In this document: one piece after another, positions 27,022-34,892 of the stretch | Numbering within the stretch: the first letter of the stretch is position 1 | How the letters are laid out: each line of letters begins with the position of its first letter | Origin: JAHCIE01 sp034431435 | Lineage (GTDB): Bacteria; Chloroflexota; Anaerolineae; Epilineales; JAHCIE01 | Length of the DNA: 64,000 nt | Assembly (NCBI GenBank): GCA_034431435.1 | Contig: DAOUDG010000031.1 | Coordinates: 1-64,000 of the forward strand | Direction: 5' to 3' | The notes under the pieces: generated by a model | Told to the model about the DNA's origin: nothing | Seen by the model: only the letters and a program-made list of their open reading frames with translations | The model's database searches: none | Made by a program: the position numbers and the translations under genes

Positions 27022-28017
27022 ATGCAAGCTCAAGCGCCCGCCGTTCAATCCAAGTCGCTGTTCCGCTCGGACGCTATGCAACGCCTTCTGGCCTTCGGCG
27101 CGCTCATCGTGCTGTTCATCGTCTTCTCACTGTTGTCGCCCAACTTCCTCCAGTTCGACAACATCGTCGGTATCCTGCTGGCGACCTCGGTCAACGGCAT
27201 CCTCGCCCTGGGCGTGACTTTCGTCATCATCAGCGGCGGCATCGACCTGTCGGTGGGCACGGTCATGACGCTATCGGCGGTCATGACCGGCGTCTTCATC
27301 ACCATGTGGGGATTGCCCATCCCCCTAGGCATCCTGGCCGGGCTGGGCACGGGCGCGTTGTGCGGCCTCGTCAACGGTACGGTCATCTCGCGCATGAAGA
27401 TCCCGCCCTTCATCGCCACGCTGGGCATGTTCTACATCTCGCGCGGCCTGGCGCTCATCTTCTCCGGGCTGAAGCCCGTCTACTTCAACGACACGCCCAT
27501 CTTCCGCGACCTCGCCATGGGTTCGGTGCTGGGTGCGATCGTCCCCGGCTTCGATATCCCCAACGCCGTGCTCATCATGTTCGGCGCGGCCCTGGTCGCT
27601 GCGTTCATCTTGAACCGCACCGTGTTGGGCCGCTACACCTTCGCCATCGGCAGCAATGAGGAAGCCACCCGCCTGTCGGGCGTCAACGTCGCCTTCTGGA
27701 AGACGTCCATCTACGCCCTGTGTAGCGCGTTCGCGGGCCTGGGCGGCGTCGTCATCGCCTCGCGCCTCAACTCCGCTCAGCCATCCCTCGGCGCGGGCTA
27801 CGAGTTGGACGCCATCGCCGCCGCCGTCATCGGCGGCACGTCGCTGAGCGGTGGTGAGGGAACAATCCTGGGTACGGTTATCGGCGCGTTCCTCATCAGC
27901 ACCCTCACCAATGGCCTGCGCATCCTGTCGGTGCCCCAGGAATGGCAGATTGTCGTGACAGGCTGTATCCTGATCCTGGCCGTCTTCCTGGACATCCTCC
28001 GCCGCCGGCAGCGCTGA
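27022..28017 (+). CDS. Sugar ABC transporter permease, RbsC-like
   Basis: Integral membrane permease of the carbohydrate-uptake-2 family, 331 residues with 8-10 helices. Family stretches are Gly-Gly-Ile-Asp-Leu-Ser-Val-Gly (residues about 73-80), Ile-Pro-Pro-Phe-Ile-Ala-Thr-Leu-Gly-Met and Ala-Ala-Ala-Val-Ile-Gly-Gly-Thr-Ser-Leu-Ser-Gly-Gly. ATG 27022 follows AAGGGAGA; earlier codons of the open frame are antisense noise. Lies 23 bp after the ATPase. Confidence 0.93.
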   Translation: MQAQAPAVQSKSLFRSDAMQRLLAFGALIVLFIVFSLLSPNFLQFDNIVGILLATSVNGILALGVTFVIISGGIDLSVGTVMTLSAVMTGVFITMWGLPIPLGILAGLGTGALCGLVNGTVISRMKIPPFIATLGMFYISRGLALIFSGLKPVYFNDTPIFRDLAMGSVLGAIVPGFDIPNAVLIMFGAALVAAFILNRTVLGRYTFAIGSNEEATRLSGVNVAFWKTSIYALCSAFAGLGGVVIASRLNSAQPSLGAGYELDAIAAAVIGGTSLSGGEGTILGTVIGAFLISTLTNGLRILSVPQEWQIVVTGCILILAVFLDILRRRQR

Positions 28018-28042
28018 GCCTGGCGGGGCAGCCTTCCCACGT

Positions 28043-28070
28043 TTGTTAGCTCCATCGTGGAGCTTGACAA
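28043..28070 (+). other. Hairpin between permease and binding-protein genes
   Basis: TTGT-T-AGCTCC, loop ATCGT, GGAGCT-TG-ACAA: a 6-bp stem extended by 4 bp beyond a bulge. Such structures often adjust mRNA levels so that more binding protein is made than permease. Confidence 0.4.
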
Positions 28071-28111
28071 TGTCCTCACCACTAGAACGAAGAGGAGAAA
28101 GGACGCTCGGT

Positions 28112-29155
28112 ATGAAATCCCTAAGATTCGTTGTCGTTCTTGCCAGCCTGGTGGCCATCCTGGCCCTACTGGCGGCATGCACGCCAACACAGCAAGCCGC
28201 GGTCGAGAAGGCCGCGCCCACCGTCGCCGCCGCTGCCAAGGCCGCCGCGCCCACTGTGGCCGCCGCCGCTGCCGCCAAGACCGGCGACATGTACATCCCG
28301 GTCATCTCGAAGGGCTTCCAGCACCAATTCTGGCAGGCGGTGAAGCAAGGCTCGGAGAAGGCGGCTAAGGACCTCGGCGTCCGCATCACCTTCGAAGGCC
28401 CAGAGAACGAGTCCCAGGTCGACAAGCAGATTGAGATGCTCCAGGCGGCCATCGACAAGAAGCCCGCCGCCATCTGCTTCGCCGCGCTGGACTCCAAGGC
28501 CGCCATCCCGCTGTTGGAGAAGGCCAAGGCCGCCAACATTCCGGTGATCGGCTTCGACTCCGGCGTCGATAGCGACATCGTCAAGACGACGGCCGCCACG
28601 GACAACATCGCCGCCGCCGCCGCCGCCGCCGACAAGATGGCCGCGCTGATCAATAACGAGGGCGAGATCGCGGTCATCGTCCACGACCAGACCAGCCGCA
28701 CCGGCATCGACCGCCGCGACGGCTTCGTCAACCGCATCAAGGAGAAGTACCCCAACATCAAGATCGTCGACATCCAGTACGGCGGCGGCGACCAGCTCAA
28801 GTCTACCGACCTGGCCAAGGCGATTCTCCAGGCCCGCCCCAACCTCAAGGGCTTCTTTGGCGCGAACGAGGGGTCCATCATCGGTGTCCTCAATGCCGTC
28901 AAGGAACTGAAGAGGGAAGGCAAGGTCGTGGTCATTGGCTACGACTCTGGCAAGCAGCAGATCGACGCCATCAAGGCAGGGACTGAGGCCGGCGCCATCA
29001 CCCAGGACCCGATCGGCATCGGCTACAAGTGCGTCGAGGCCGCTGTCAAGGCCGTCAAGGGCGAAACACTGCCCAAGACCATCGACACTGGCTTCCACTG
29101 GTACGACAAGACCAACGTCGACTCCGACCAGATCAAGCCACTGCTGTACAACTAG
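28112..29155 (+). CDS. Sugar-binding lipoprotein of the RbsB type
   Basis: Extracytoplasmic substrate-binding protein. The signal peptide ends in a lipobox, Leu-Leu-Ala-Ala-Cys (Cys about 23), so it is lipid-anchored. An Ala/Pro/Thr-rich spacer (24-56) precedes the two-lobed Peripla_BP_4 domain, with Ile-Ser-Lys-Gly-Phe-Gln-His-Gln-Phe-Trp and Gly-Tyr-Asp-Ser-Gly-Lys typical of sugar binders. The spacer holds an unusual near-repeat of Ala-Ala-Pro-Thr-Val-Ala. ATG 28112 follows GAGGAGAAAGGA. Context suggests L-fucose, L-rhamnose or a related deoxysugar. Confidence 0.9.
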   Translation: MKSLRFVVVLASLVAILALLAACTPTQQAAVEKAAPTVAAAAKAAAPTVAAAAAAKTGDMYIPVISKGFQHQFWQAVKQGSEKAAKDLGVRITFEGPENESQVDKQIEMLQAAIDKKPAAICFAALDSKAAIPLLEKAKAANIPVIGFDSGVDSDIVKTTAATDNIAAAAAAADKMAALINNEGEIAVIVHDQTSRTGIDRRDGFVNRIKEKYPNIKIVDIQYGGGDQLKSTDLAKAILQARPNLKGFFGANEGSIIGVLNAVKELKREGKVVVIGYDSGKQQIDAIKAGTEAGAITQDPIGIGYKCVEAAVKAVKGETLPKTIDTGFHWYDKTNVDSDQIKPLLYN

Positions 29156-29182
29156 CGGGCGTCGCCCAGCCCGACAGGCGAA

Positions 29183-29213
29183 AGAGGGGCTGGCCACTCT
29201 GGACAGCCTCTCT
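29183..29213 (+). terminator. Hairpin after the binding-protein gene
   Basis: AGAGGGGCTG (29183-29192) pairs with CAGCCTCTCT (29204-29213), with one G-U pair and an 11-nt loop, then TCCC. Possible partial terminator separating transport from catabolic genes. Confidence 0.45.
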
Positions 29214-29242
29214 TCCCTGGCGGGGAGTAAGGAGACTCGCGG

Positions 29243-30076
29243 GTGCGCATCGACTCCCATCAGCATTTCTGGCGCTATAATCGAACCGAATATGACTGGA
29301 TGCGTGACGCTCTGGCGAACCTGCAACGCGATTTCCTGCCGCCCGACCTGGCGCCTCTCCTGACCGCCACGGCTCTCGACGGTACGGTTGCTGTACAGGC
29401 CAGGCAAACCCTGGCCGAGACAGAGTGGTTGCTGGACCTATCGGATCGCTTCGACTTCATCAAGGGTGTTGTCGGCTGGGTCGACCTACGCTCGCCCCAC
29501 GTCGACGCGCAACTCGACCAGGTAGCGCGCCACCCCAAGCTGCGAGGAATACGCCACGTCGTCCACGACGAGCCAGACGACCGCTTCATGCTCGGCGCTG
29601 ATTTCCTGGCCGGCCTCAACCAGTTGCGGGGCCTGGGACTGACCTACGATCTGCTATTGTTTCCCAGGCATCTGCCCATCGCCGTGGAAGTGGTGCGCCG
29701 CTTTCCCCACCAGCGTTTTGTGTTGGATCACATCGCCAAGCCGCCCATCAAGGACCACCGCATCGGCGCGTGGGAAAATGACTTGCGGGAACTGGCGGGC
29801 TTCGACAACGTATTCTGCAAGGTGTCAGGCATGGTCACCGAGGCCGACTGGCAGCACTGGCAGCCGAGCGACTTCGAGCCGTACCTGGACATTGTATTCG
29901 ATGCCTTTGGCGTCGAGCGGCTGATGTTTGGCTCTGACTGGCCCGTCTGCACGATCGCCGCCGACTATGAGCAGGTCGTTGGCCTGGTGGACAGCTACGT
30001 GGCTCGCCGCGCGCCCCACGCCCGCGATGCAATTTTCGGCGGCACAGCGGCGGCGGTCTATGGGTTGACCGAGTGA
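29243..30076 (+). CDS. Amidohydrolase-2 family lactonase (L-fucono/L-rhamnono-lactonase-like)
   Basis: TIM-barrel metal hydrolase, 277 residues, beginning with Asp-Ser-His-Gln-His-Phe-Trp (His6, His8), with a central Asp-His-Ile-Ala-Lys-Pro and the closing Phe-Gly-Ser-Asp-Trp-Pro-Val-Cys motif. These are signatures of L-fuconolactonases and related sugar lactonases, which open the lactone made by an aldose dehydrogenase. GTG start after AAGGAG. It sits 7 bp before the LarA-like gene. Together with the aldose dehydrogenase at 24531 it could form a direct oxidation route to an aldonate. Confidence 0.85.
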   Translation: MRIDSHQHFWRYNRTEYDWMRDALANLQRDFLPPDLAPLLTATALDGTVAVQARQTLAETEWLLDLSDRFDFIKGVVGWVDLRSPHVDAQLDQVARHPKLRGIRHVVHDEPDDRFMLGADFLAGLNQLRGLGLTYDLLLFPRHLPIAVEVVRRFPHQRFVLDHIAKPPIKDHRIGAWENDLRELAGFDNVFCKVSGMVTEADWQHWQPSDFEPYLDIVFDAFGVERLMFGSDWPVCTIAADYEQVVGLVDSYVARRAPHARDAIFGGTAAAVYGLTE

Positions 30077-30083
30077 GGATGCC

Positions 30084-31379
30084 ATGATCTCAATCGGCGT
30101 AGGCGAAGCGAAGCGTTTCCTGAGCGAGGCGGAGATTGAGCGCATCGTGGCCGAAGGGCTGGCCGCTCTGCCTTTGACCGGGCAGCGTGTGCTGGTCCTG
30201 ATCCCTGACCATACCCGCACCATGCCGCTGCCCCTGTTCTTCCGCCTGCTGACACGGCATCTGGCGGGGCGAGCCAGCGCCATCGACTTCCTGGTCGCCC
30301 TGGGTACGCATCCGCCCCTGGACGACGCCAGTCTGCTCCGTCTCGTCGGCATCACCGCCGAGGAGAAAGCAACAACCTACCGCAACGTCCACGTCTACAA
30401 CCACGCCTGGGACGACCCCGCCGCGCTGACCACCCTGGGCGTCATCCCGGCCGCCGACATCGCCGCCCTCAGCCAGGGCATGCTCCGCCAGGAGGTGCCG
30501 GTACGCCTCAACAAGCGGGTTCTCGACTACGACCACATCCTCATCTGCGGCCCGGTCTTTCCCCACGAGGTCGTTGGCTTCTCCGGCGGCAACAAGTACT
30601 TCTTCCCCGGCATTGCCGGGCCTGACATCATCGACTTCACCCACTGGCTCGGCGCGCTCATCACCTCCTACGACATCATTGGGACGCAGGACACCCCTGT
30701 GCGGCGCGTCATCGACCGCGCTGCATCCCTCATCCCCCGCCCGCGCCACGCCCTGTGTAGCGTCGTCAGCCACGACGGCGTGTCGGGCGTATTCTCCGGC
30801 ACGCCCGAGGCGGCCTACGCCGCCGCCGCCGACCTGTCCGCCCAGGTCCACATCAAGTGGCTGGACCAGCCCTACCGCACCGTGCTATCCGTGCTGCCCA
30901 GCATGTACGACGAGCTATGGGTGGGCGGCAAAGGCATGTACAAGCTGGAGCCTGTCGTCGCCGACGGCGGCGAGCTTATCATCTACGCGCCCCATATCAA
31001 GGAAATCAGCGTGACCCACGGCGCGGCGATCCGAGCCGTCGGCTATCACGTGCGCGACTATTTCGTCAGGCAATGGGACCAGTTCCAGGGTTATCCCTGG
31101 GGCGTGCTGGCCCACTCGACCCACGTGCGCGGTGTAGGCACATACGAAAACGGCATCGAGCGCCCGCGCATCCAGGTCACCCTGGCGACGGGCATCCCCG
31201 AGGACGAGTGCCGCGCCGTGAACCTGGGCTATCGTGACCCGGCATCTATCGACCCGTCAGCATGGGCAGGCCGCGAGGCTGAGGGCATCCTGGTCGTGCC
31301 GCGCGCGGGCGAGTATCTGTACCGACTCAAGGATAAAACCCATTCGACCGTCCCGTCCGAAATGAGGGTGAACCCATGA
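30084..31379 (+). CDS. LarA-family nickel-pincer racemase/epimerase (DUF2088)
   Basis: Homologue of lactate racemase LarA. Residues matching the L. plantarum enzyme by spacing are His76 (Gly-Thr-His), His161 (Pro-His-Glu), Lys171 (Gly-Gly-Asn-Lys, cofactor anchor) and His187; the intervals 161-171-187 equal 174-184-200 of LarA. An N-terminal Pro-Asp-His-Thr-Arg-Thr replaces the usual Asp-x-Thr-Arg-Pro. LarA homologues are known to racemise various 2-hydroxyacids, including an aldonate (gluconate) 2-epimerase. Beside a sugar lactonase, aldonate epimerisation is more likely than lactate racemisation. The cofactor genes larB, larC and larE are not in the window. It overlaps fucI by 4 bp. Confidence 0.85.
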   Translation: MISIGVGEAKRFLSEAEIERIVAEGLAALPLTGQRVLVLIPDHTRTMPLPLFFRLLTRHLAGRASAIDFLVALGTHPPLDDASLLRLVGITAEEKATTYRNVHVYNHAWDDPAALTTLGVIPAADIAALSQGMLRQEVPVRLNKRVLDYDHILICGPVFPHEVVGFSGGNKYFFPGIAGPDIIDFTHWLGALITSYDIIGTQDTPVRRVIDRAASLIPRPRHALCSVVSHDGVSGVFSGTPEAAYAAAADLSAQVHIKWLDQPYRTVLSVLPSMYDELWVGGKGMYKLEPVVADGGELIIYAPHIKEISVTHGAAIRAVGYHVRDYFVRQWDQFQGYPWGVLAHSTHVRGVGTYENGIERPRIQVTLATGIPEDECRAVNLGYRDPASIDPSAWAGREAEGILVVPRAGEYLYRLKDKTHSTVPSEMRVNP

Positions 31380-33187
31380 CCCAGTCTGCCCCTATCCCGA
31401 CCGCCTGGAGCATCGGCGGCCTGCCCAAAATTGGCATCCGCCCGGCCATCGACGGGCGACGGCGCGGCGTGCGCGAGTCCCTGGAAGCGCCAACGATGGG
31501 GATGGCCCGCGCTACGGCCGACTTCCTGAGCGCCCACCTGCGCTACCCGACGGGTCAGCCCGTCGAGTGTGTCATCGCCGACTCGTGCATTGGCGGCGTG
31601 GCGGAGGCGGCCCAGTGCGCCGAGAAGTTCGCCCGCGCCGGCGTGGGCCTGACCATTACCGTCACGCCCTGCTGGTGCTACGGCTCCGAGACGATGGACA
31701 TGGACCCACAGATGCCCACGGCGGTGTGGGGCTTCAACGGCACGGAGCGACCCGGTGCGGTCTATCTGGCCGCGGTGCTGGCCGGGCACAACCAGAAGGG
31801 GCTGCCCGCCTTCAGCATCTATGGCCACGACGTGCAGGACCTGGGCGACCCTGGCATTCCTGCCGACGTGCAGGAGAAGCTGCTGCGCTTCGCCCGCGCC
31901 GGGCTGGCCGTGGCGATGATGCGCGGCAAGTCGTACCTGTCCATCGGCGGCACATCGATGGGCATCGCCGGCTCCATCGTCGACCAGCCCTTCTTCGAGA
32001 CGTATCTCGGCATACGCGTCGAGGTCGTCGATATGAGCGAGCTGACGCGCCGCATCGATGAGAACCTCTTCGACGGGGCGGAGTATGAGCGCGCTCTGGC
32101 CTGGACAAAGCAGAACTGCGCCGAGGGCCGCGAGTACAACCCGCCCGCCAACCAGCGCAGCCGCGAGCAGAAGGACCACGACTGGGAGACCTCGGTCAAG
32201 ATGACCCTCATCGCCCGCGACCTGATGGTCGGCAACCCGCGCCTGGCCGAGATGGGCTTCGGCGAGGAGGCGCTAGGCCGCAATGCTCTGGCAGGAGGCT
32301 TCCAGGGCCAGCGCCAGTGGACCGATCATTTCCCCAACGGCGACTTCATGGAGGCCATCCTAAACTCGTCCTTCGACTGGAACGGCATCCGCGCCCCCTA
32401 TATCTTCGCCACCGAGAACGACAGTCTGAACGGCGCGACGATGCTCCTGGGGTATCTGCTGACCAACACGGCCCAGATTTTCGCCGACGTCCGCACCTTC
32501 TGGAGTCCCGAGGCGGTCAAGCGCGTGACTGGCTACACCCTGGATGGCATCGCCGCCCAGGGCATCATCCACCTCATCAACTCTGGCGCGGCTACCCTGG
32601 ACGCCTCGGGCGAGCAGGAGCGCGACGGCGCGCCGGTGATGAAGCCCTACTGGGAGATTAGCCAGGCCGAGGCGGAGCGTTGTCTCAAGGCGACCACCTG
32701 GTACCCGGCCATGACCGAGTACTTCCGGGGCGGCGGCTACTCGTCCCAGTTCCTGACGCGCGGCGAGATGCCAGTGACGATGGCTCGTATCAACATCATC
32801 AAGGGCCTGGGGCCGGTCCTTCAACTGGCCGAGGGCGTGACCGTCGACCTGCCACCCGACGTGCACCACACCATCAACGAGCGCACCAACCCAACGTGGC
32901 CGACCCACTACTTCGTGCCACGCACCACGGGTGAGGGGCCATTCCGCGACGTGTACTCAGTCATGGCGGCCTGGGGCGCGAACCACGGCGCGATCAGCTA
33001 CGGCCACATCGGGGCGGACCTGATCACGCTGGCGTCCATGCTGCGCATCCCGGTGACGATGCACAACGTCCCCAACCCGCGACTGTTCCGCCCCGCGACG
33101 TGGAACCACTTCGGCGCGCTGGAACCGGTCGGCGCGGACTATCGCGCCTGCGCCACCTTCGGCCCGCTGTACGGCCGGTACGCGTAG
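31376..33187 (+). CDS. fucI: L-fucose isomerase
   Basis: Converts L-fucose to L-fuculose, with Mn2+. 603 residues, as in the E. coli enzyme (about 590). Typical segments are Gly-Ile-Arg-Pro-x-Ile-Asp-Gly-Arg-Arg-x-Gly-Val-Arg-Glu-Ser-Leu-Glu near the N-terminus, Met-Arg-Gly-Lys-Ser-Tyr-Leu-Ser-Ile-Gly near 190, Ala-Thr-Glu-Asn-Asp-Ser-Leu-Asn-Gly near 345 and the C-terminal Asn-His-Gly-Ala-Ile-Ser-Tyr-Gly-His-Ile-Gly. These include the metal-binding acidic and His residues of the family. FucI enzymes also accept D-arabinose, which would give D-ribulose. Start overlaps the LarA stop (ATGA). Confidence 0.95.
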   Translation: MTQSAPIPTAWSIGGLPKIGIRPAIDGRRRGVRESLEAPTMGMARATADFLSAHLRYPTGQPVECVIADSCIGGVAEAAQCAEKFARAGVGLTITVTPCWCYGSETMDMDPQMPTAVWGFNGTERPGAVYLAAVLAGHNQKGLPAFSIYGHDVQDLGDPGIPADVQEKLLRFARAGLAVAMMRGKSYLSIGGTSMGIAGSIVDQPFFETYLGIRVEVVDMSELTRRIDENLFDGAEYERALAWTKQNCAEGREYNPPANQRSREQKDHDWETSVKMTLIARDLMVGNPRLAEMGFGEEALGRNALAGGFQGQRQWTDHFPNGDFMEAILNSSFDWNGIRAPYIFATENDSLNGATMLLGYLLTNTAQIFADVRTFWSPEAVKRVTGYTLDGIAAQGIIHLINSGAATLDASGEQERDGAPVMKPYWEISQAEAERCLKATTWYPAMTEYFRGGGYSSQFLTRGEMPVTMARINIIKGLGPVLQLAEGVTVDLPPDVHHTINERTNPTWPTHYFVPRTTGEGPFRDVYSVMAAWGANHGAISYGHIGADLITLASMLRIPVTMHNVPNPRLFRPATWNHFGALEPVGADYRACATFGPLYGRYA

Positions 33188-33267
33188 GGGCGTGAGGCGC
33201 GAGCTGCCTCGGCGGCCTCGCGTTTCACATGCTGGCGCGGCGTCCGCATTCCATTCTCGGCGGCCCT

Positions 33268-33300
33268 CTGGAGTGCGGGAGCACGGCCCCCGCACTCCAG
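33268..33300 (+). other. Perfect 12-bp hairpin upstream of the kinase gene
   Basis: CTGGAGTGCGGG (33268-33279), a 9-nt loop, CCCGCACTCCAG (33289-33300). No T run follows; the kinase ATG is 23 bases downstream. Possibly a dispersed repeat or a translational/attenuation element. A looser GTGAGGCGCGAG/CTCGCGTTTCAC stem lies just after fucI. Confidence 0.5.
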
Positions 33301-33322
33301 GACGACGGGCGAGAGAGGCACG

Positions 33323-34813
33323 ATGAGCGAATCGACCGGTACAGCCTACCTGGCCTTTGACCTGGGCGCGGAGAGCGGCCGCGCTGTCCTCGGCTGGCTC
33401 GCTGACGACGAGTTGCGCCTGGAAGAGGTGCATCGCTTCGCCAACGGCCCGGTGCGTGTAGGCGACAGCCTGCATTGGGACGTTCTGCGCCTGTGGAGCG
33501 AGGTGCAGCGCGGGCTGGCGCTGGCCGCGGCGCGGGCGGGCGACGGGCTGGCGAGCCTGGGTGTCGATACCTGGGGCGTCGACTTCGGCCTGCTGGCCGC
33601 CGACGACAGCCTGCTTGGCAACCCACACCACTACCGCGACCCGCGTACCGACGGCATGCTGGAGGCCGCCTTCGCGGTGACGCCCCGCGATGAAATCTAC
33701 CGCCAGACGGGCATCCAACTCATGCAACTGAACACCCTCTACCAGTTGCTGGCGATGGTCCGCGCCGACTCGCCCGCCCTGGCGAGCGCGCGTCACCTGC
33801 TGATGATGCCCGACCTGCTCAACTTCTGGCTATCCGGCGTCAAGGCCAACGAGTTCACCGACGCCACCACGACACAATGCTATGACCCGCGGGGCGAAAG
33901 GTGGGCGACGGGGCTTCTGGAACGGCTCGGCATCCCAACCGGCCTGTTTGGCGACATCGTACCGCCGGGCACGGCCCTCGGCCCGCTGCGCCCCAGCGTT
34001 GCAGCCGATGCCCATTGCCCACCCGTACAGGTCATCGCCACGGCCAGCCATGACACCGCCTCGGCCGTGGCCGCCGTGCCCGCGGCGGCCACCGACTACG
34101 TGTACATCAGCTCCGGCACGTGGTCCCTTATGGGCATCGAGTCGCCCGCGCCAGTCATCAGCGACGCCAGCCTGCGCGCCAACCTCACCAACGAGGGCGG
34201 CGTCGCTGGCACGATTCGCCTGCTCAAGAACATCATGGGCATGTGGCTCGTCCAGGAATGCCGCCGCGCCTGGGCCGCCGAGGGCAAGACCTACACCTAC
34301 GATGCCCTGACCGCCCTGGCCGAGGCAGCGCCCGCCTTCGGGCCGCTCATCAACCCGTCCGACGCGCGCTATCTGGCCCCTGGCGAGATGCCCGCCCGCA
34401 TCCAGGCCGCATGTCGAGAGAGCGATCAGTCTGTGCCCGACACGCCGGGCGCGCTGGTGCGCTGCGTTCTAGAGAGCCTGGCTCTGGAGTATCGCCGCGT
34501 CATCGACCTTATCGAGACGATCGTTAGCCGCCCCATGACTGCGGTCCACATCGTCGGCGGCGGCTCGCGTAATCGCCTGCTCAACCAGTTGACGGCCAAC
34601 GCCACCGGCCGCCCCGTCATCGCCGGCCCCGTCGAGGCGACGGCGACGGGCAACATCCTGGTACAGGCCATCGCGACTGGACGGCTGGCCTCGCTGCGCG
34701 AGGGCCGCGACCTGCTGCGCCGCATCGTCGAAACCACAACCTACGAGCCGCGGGACGGCGCGGCGTGGGATGCGGTGTATGAGCGCTATCTGGGGCTTGT
34801 CAGCGACCACTGA
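33323..34813 (+). CDS. FGGY carbohydrate kinase, rhamnulokinase/fuculokinase-like
   Basis: Phosphorylates a ketose, most likely L-fuculose or L-rhamnulose, at C1. N-terminal ATPase fold with Phe-Asp-Leu-Gly-Ala-Glu-Ser-Gly-Arg (residues 11-19), Gly-Val-Asp-Thr-Trp-Gly-Val-Asp-Phe, Ser-Ser-Gly-Thr-Trp-Ser-Leu near 265 and a C-terminal Gly-Gly-Gly-Ser-Arg-Asn motif. The Ala-Glu-Ser-Gly-Arg N-terminus and 496-residue length are of the RhaB type rather than FucK. Downstream of fucI, so L-fuculose is a plausible substrate. Confidence 0.85.
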   Translation: MSESTGTAYLAFDLGAESGRAVLGWLADDELRLEEVHRFANGPVRVGDSLHWDVLRLWSEVQRGLALAAARAGDGLASLGVDTWGVDFGLLAADDSLLGNPHHYRDPRTDGMLEAAFAVTPRDEIYRQTGIQLMQLNTLYQLLAMVRADSPALASARHLLMMPDLLNFWLSGVKANEFTDATTTQCYDPRGERWATGLLERLGIPTGLFGDIVPPGTALGPLRPSVAADAHCPPVQVIATASHDTASAVAAVPAAATDYVYISSGTWSLMGIESPAPVISDASLRANLTNEGGVAGTIRLLKNIMGMWLVQECRRAWAAEGKTYTYDALTALAEAAPAFGPLINPSDARYLAPGEMPARIQAACRESDQSVPDTPGALVRCVLESLALEYRRVIDLIETIVSRPMTAVHIVGGGSRNRLLNQLTANATGRPVIAGPVEATATGNILVQAIATGRLASLREGRDLLRRIVETTTYEPRDGAAWDAVYERYLGLVSDH

Positions 34814-34892
34814 CCCAGGGCAAGGGGCCAGCGACCAACCGGGACGAGCCTGACTACTCGCCTTTGGTCACTCGCCCGCGAAGGGAGACCGT

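Noticed and set aside
28064..28069. TTGACA before the binding-protein gene as a promoter
   Set aside because: No -10 at 16-18 bp (best match TAGAAC is only 13 bp away), and the hexamer lies in the arm of a hairpin.
27325..28935. Long minus-strand frame across the permease and binding-protein genes
   Set aside because: Antisense shadow; both plus-strand genes are unmistakable.
30084..31379. Naming the LarA homologue lactate racemase
   Set aside because: Family residues are kept, but the sugar-lactonase and fucose-isomerase context and the broad range of LarA homologues make lactate unlikely as substrate.
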